Assembly: GCF_023638035.1 (NCBI RefSeq)
Contig: NZ_JAKRVX010000002.1
Coordinates: forward strand, 248,001-312,000
DNA: 64,000 bases
Origin: Natronocalculus amylovorans
GTDB taxonomy: Archaea; Halobacteriota; Halobacteria; Halobacteriales; Haloferacaceae
Direction of reading: 5' to 3'
Positions 63,882 through 64,000 of the stretch are shown in pieces. The first letter of the stretch is position 1. Each line of letters opens with the position of its first letter. The notes beneath the pieces were generated by a model that saw only the letters and a program-made list of their open reading frames with translations, did no database searches and was not told the origin of the DNA. Position numbers and translations under genes: made by a program.

Positions 63882-64000
63882 CTATCGGACGAGCGGCATA
63901 TTGTAGCTCGTCTCCGCTTCGATCACGAGCTCCCACGTTGTTTCACACTCACAGGAGACTTGCTCGAACACCGTCTCGTCTTGGCGGAGGTTGAAATCCT
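63882..64000 (-). CDS. C-terminal end of a small Cys-rich hypothetical protein (partial)
   Basis: 38 codons and the stop TAG at 63882-63884 are visible; the start is beyond the edge. The fragment reads DFNLRQDETVFEQVSCEC then ETTWELVIEAETSYNMPLVR. The CEC pair and the overall pattern resemble small haloarchaeal zinc-binding proteins. Seventy bases before it on the other side begins the KaiC-like gene. Confidence 0.6.
   Translation of the reverse strand, partial: DFNLRQDETVFEQVSCECETTWELVIEAETSYNMPLVR

Noticed and set aside
1-64000. CRISPR arrays, insertion sequences, prophage or integrase at the tRNA
   Set aside because: I found no spaced direct repeats, transposase, or integrase, and no repeated tRNA end near 39.6 kb.

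Overview
This window is chromosomal DNA from a haloarchaeon (class Halobacteria). The evidence is the acidic, Asp/Glu-rich proteome, the haloarchaeal families (CetZ, TFS, the haloarchaeal DUF5802 and DUF5813 families, a J-domain ferredoxin, HemAT and PAS transducers, Tat lipoproteins), several TATA boxes about 25-30 bases before a start codon as expected for leaderless mRNAs, and scarcity of CTAG. Base composition looks close to 50% GC, low for the class. Gene packing is tight, so Haloquadratum walsbyi itself, known for sparse coding, fits poorly. I cannot name a genus. The palindrome CGATCG is strikingly over-abundant throughout.

Layout. 1-6 kb: end of guaA with pyrG (nucleotide synthesis), a saccharopine-dehydrogenase-like enzyme, an aldo/keto reductase and the oxygen sensor HemAT. 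6-16 kb: a ribofuranosylaminobenzene phosphate synthase homologue, a RecA-like ATPase with a damaged P-loop, two zinc-binding proteins of unknown role, transcription factor S, a J-domain/ferredoxin fusion, a PspA homologue, the DgcA/DgcN-like pair (acidic amino-acid catabolism) and two universal stress proteins. 16-24 kb: a soluble PAS transducer, a Vms1-like release factor, cyclophilin, an amidohydrolase, an acyltransferase, an ArsN2-like acetyltransferase and an M14 deacylase. 24-28 kb: an Fe3+ uptake pair (binding protein and double permease) under three DtxR-type operators. 28-33 kb: a TrpD-like transferase, an SppA protease overlapping a DUF4350 protein with a repetitive acidic tail, and a haem-branch group (fused AhbA-AhbB, ferredoxin). 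33-39 kb: a complete dipeptide/oligopeptide ABC transporter. 39.6 kb: tRNA-Leu(UAA). 40-44 kb: a candidate structured small RNA, a flavin monooxygenase and an ATP-grasp/DUF418 overlapping pair. 45-50 kb: TrkA flanked by two stand-alone RAM-domain proteins, an E1-alpha dehydrogenase, thymidylate kinase and CetZ. 51-57 kb: the deazaflavin genes cofC, cofG and cofH, MscS and a ferritin-like protein beside an AT-rich 0.77 kb gap. 57-64 kb: a GlcD-like oxidase, purine genes purC, purU, purS and purQ, and a KaiC-like ATPase.

Together the genes are mostly core metabolism (purines, pyrimidines, cofactor F420, haem) with sensory, transport and envelope genes between them. I see no transposase, integrase, CRISPR array, rRNA or prophage. 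The least explained items are the promoter-hairpin-hairpin-U-tract element at 40.6 kb, the CGATCG excess, the short upstream reading frames before cetZ and the iron operon, the zinc-ribbon/RecA-like cluster beside tfs, and the ATP-grasp/DUF418 pair.
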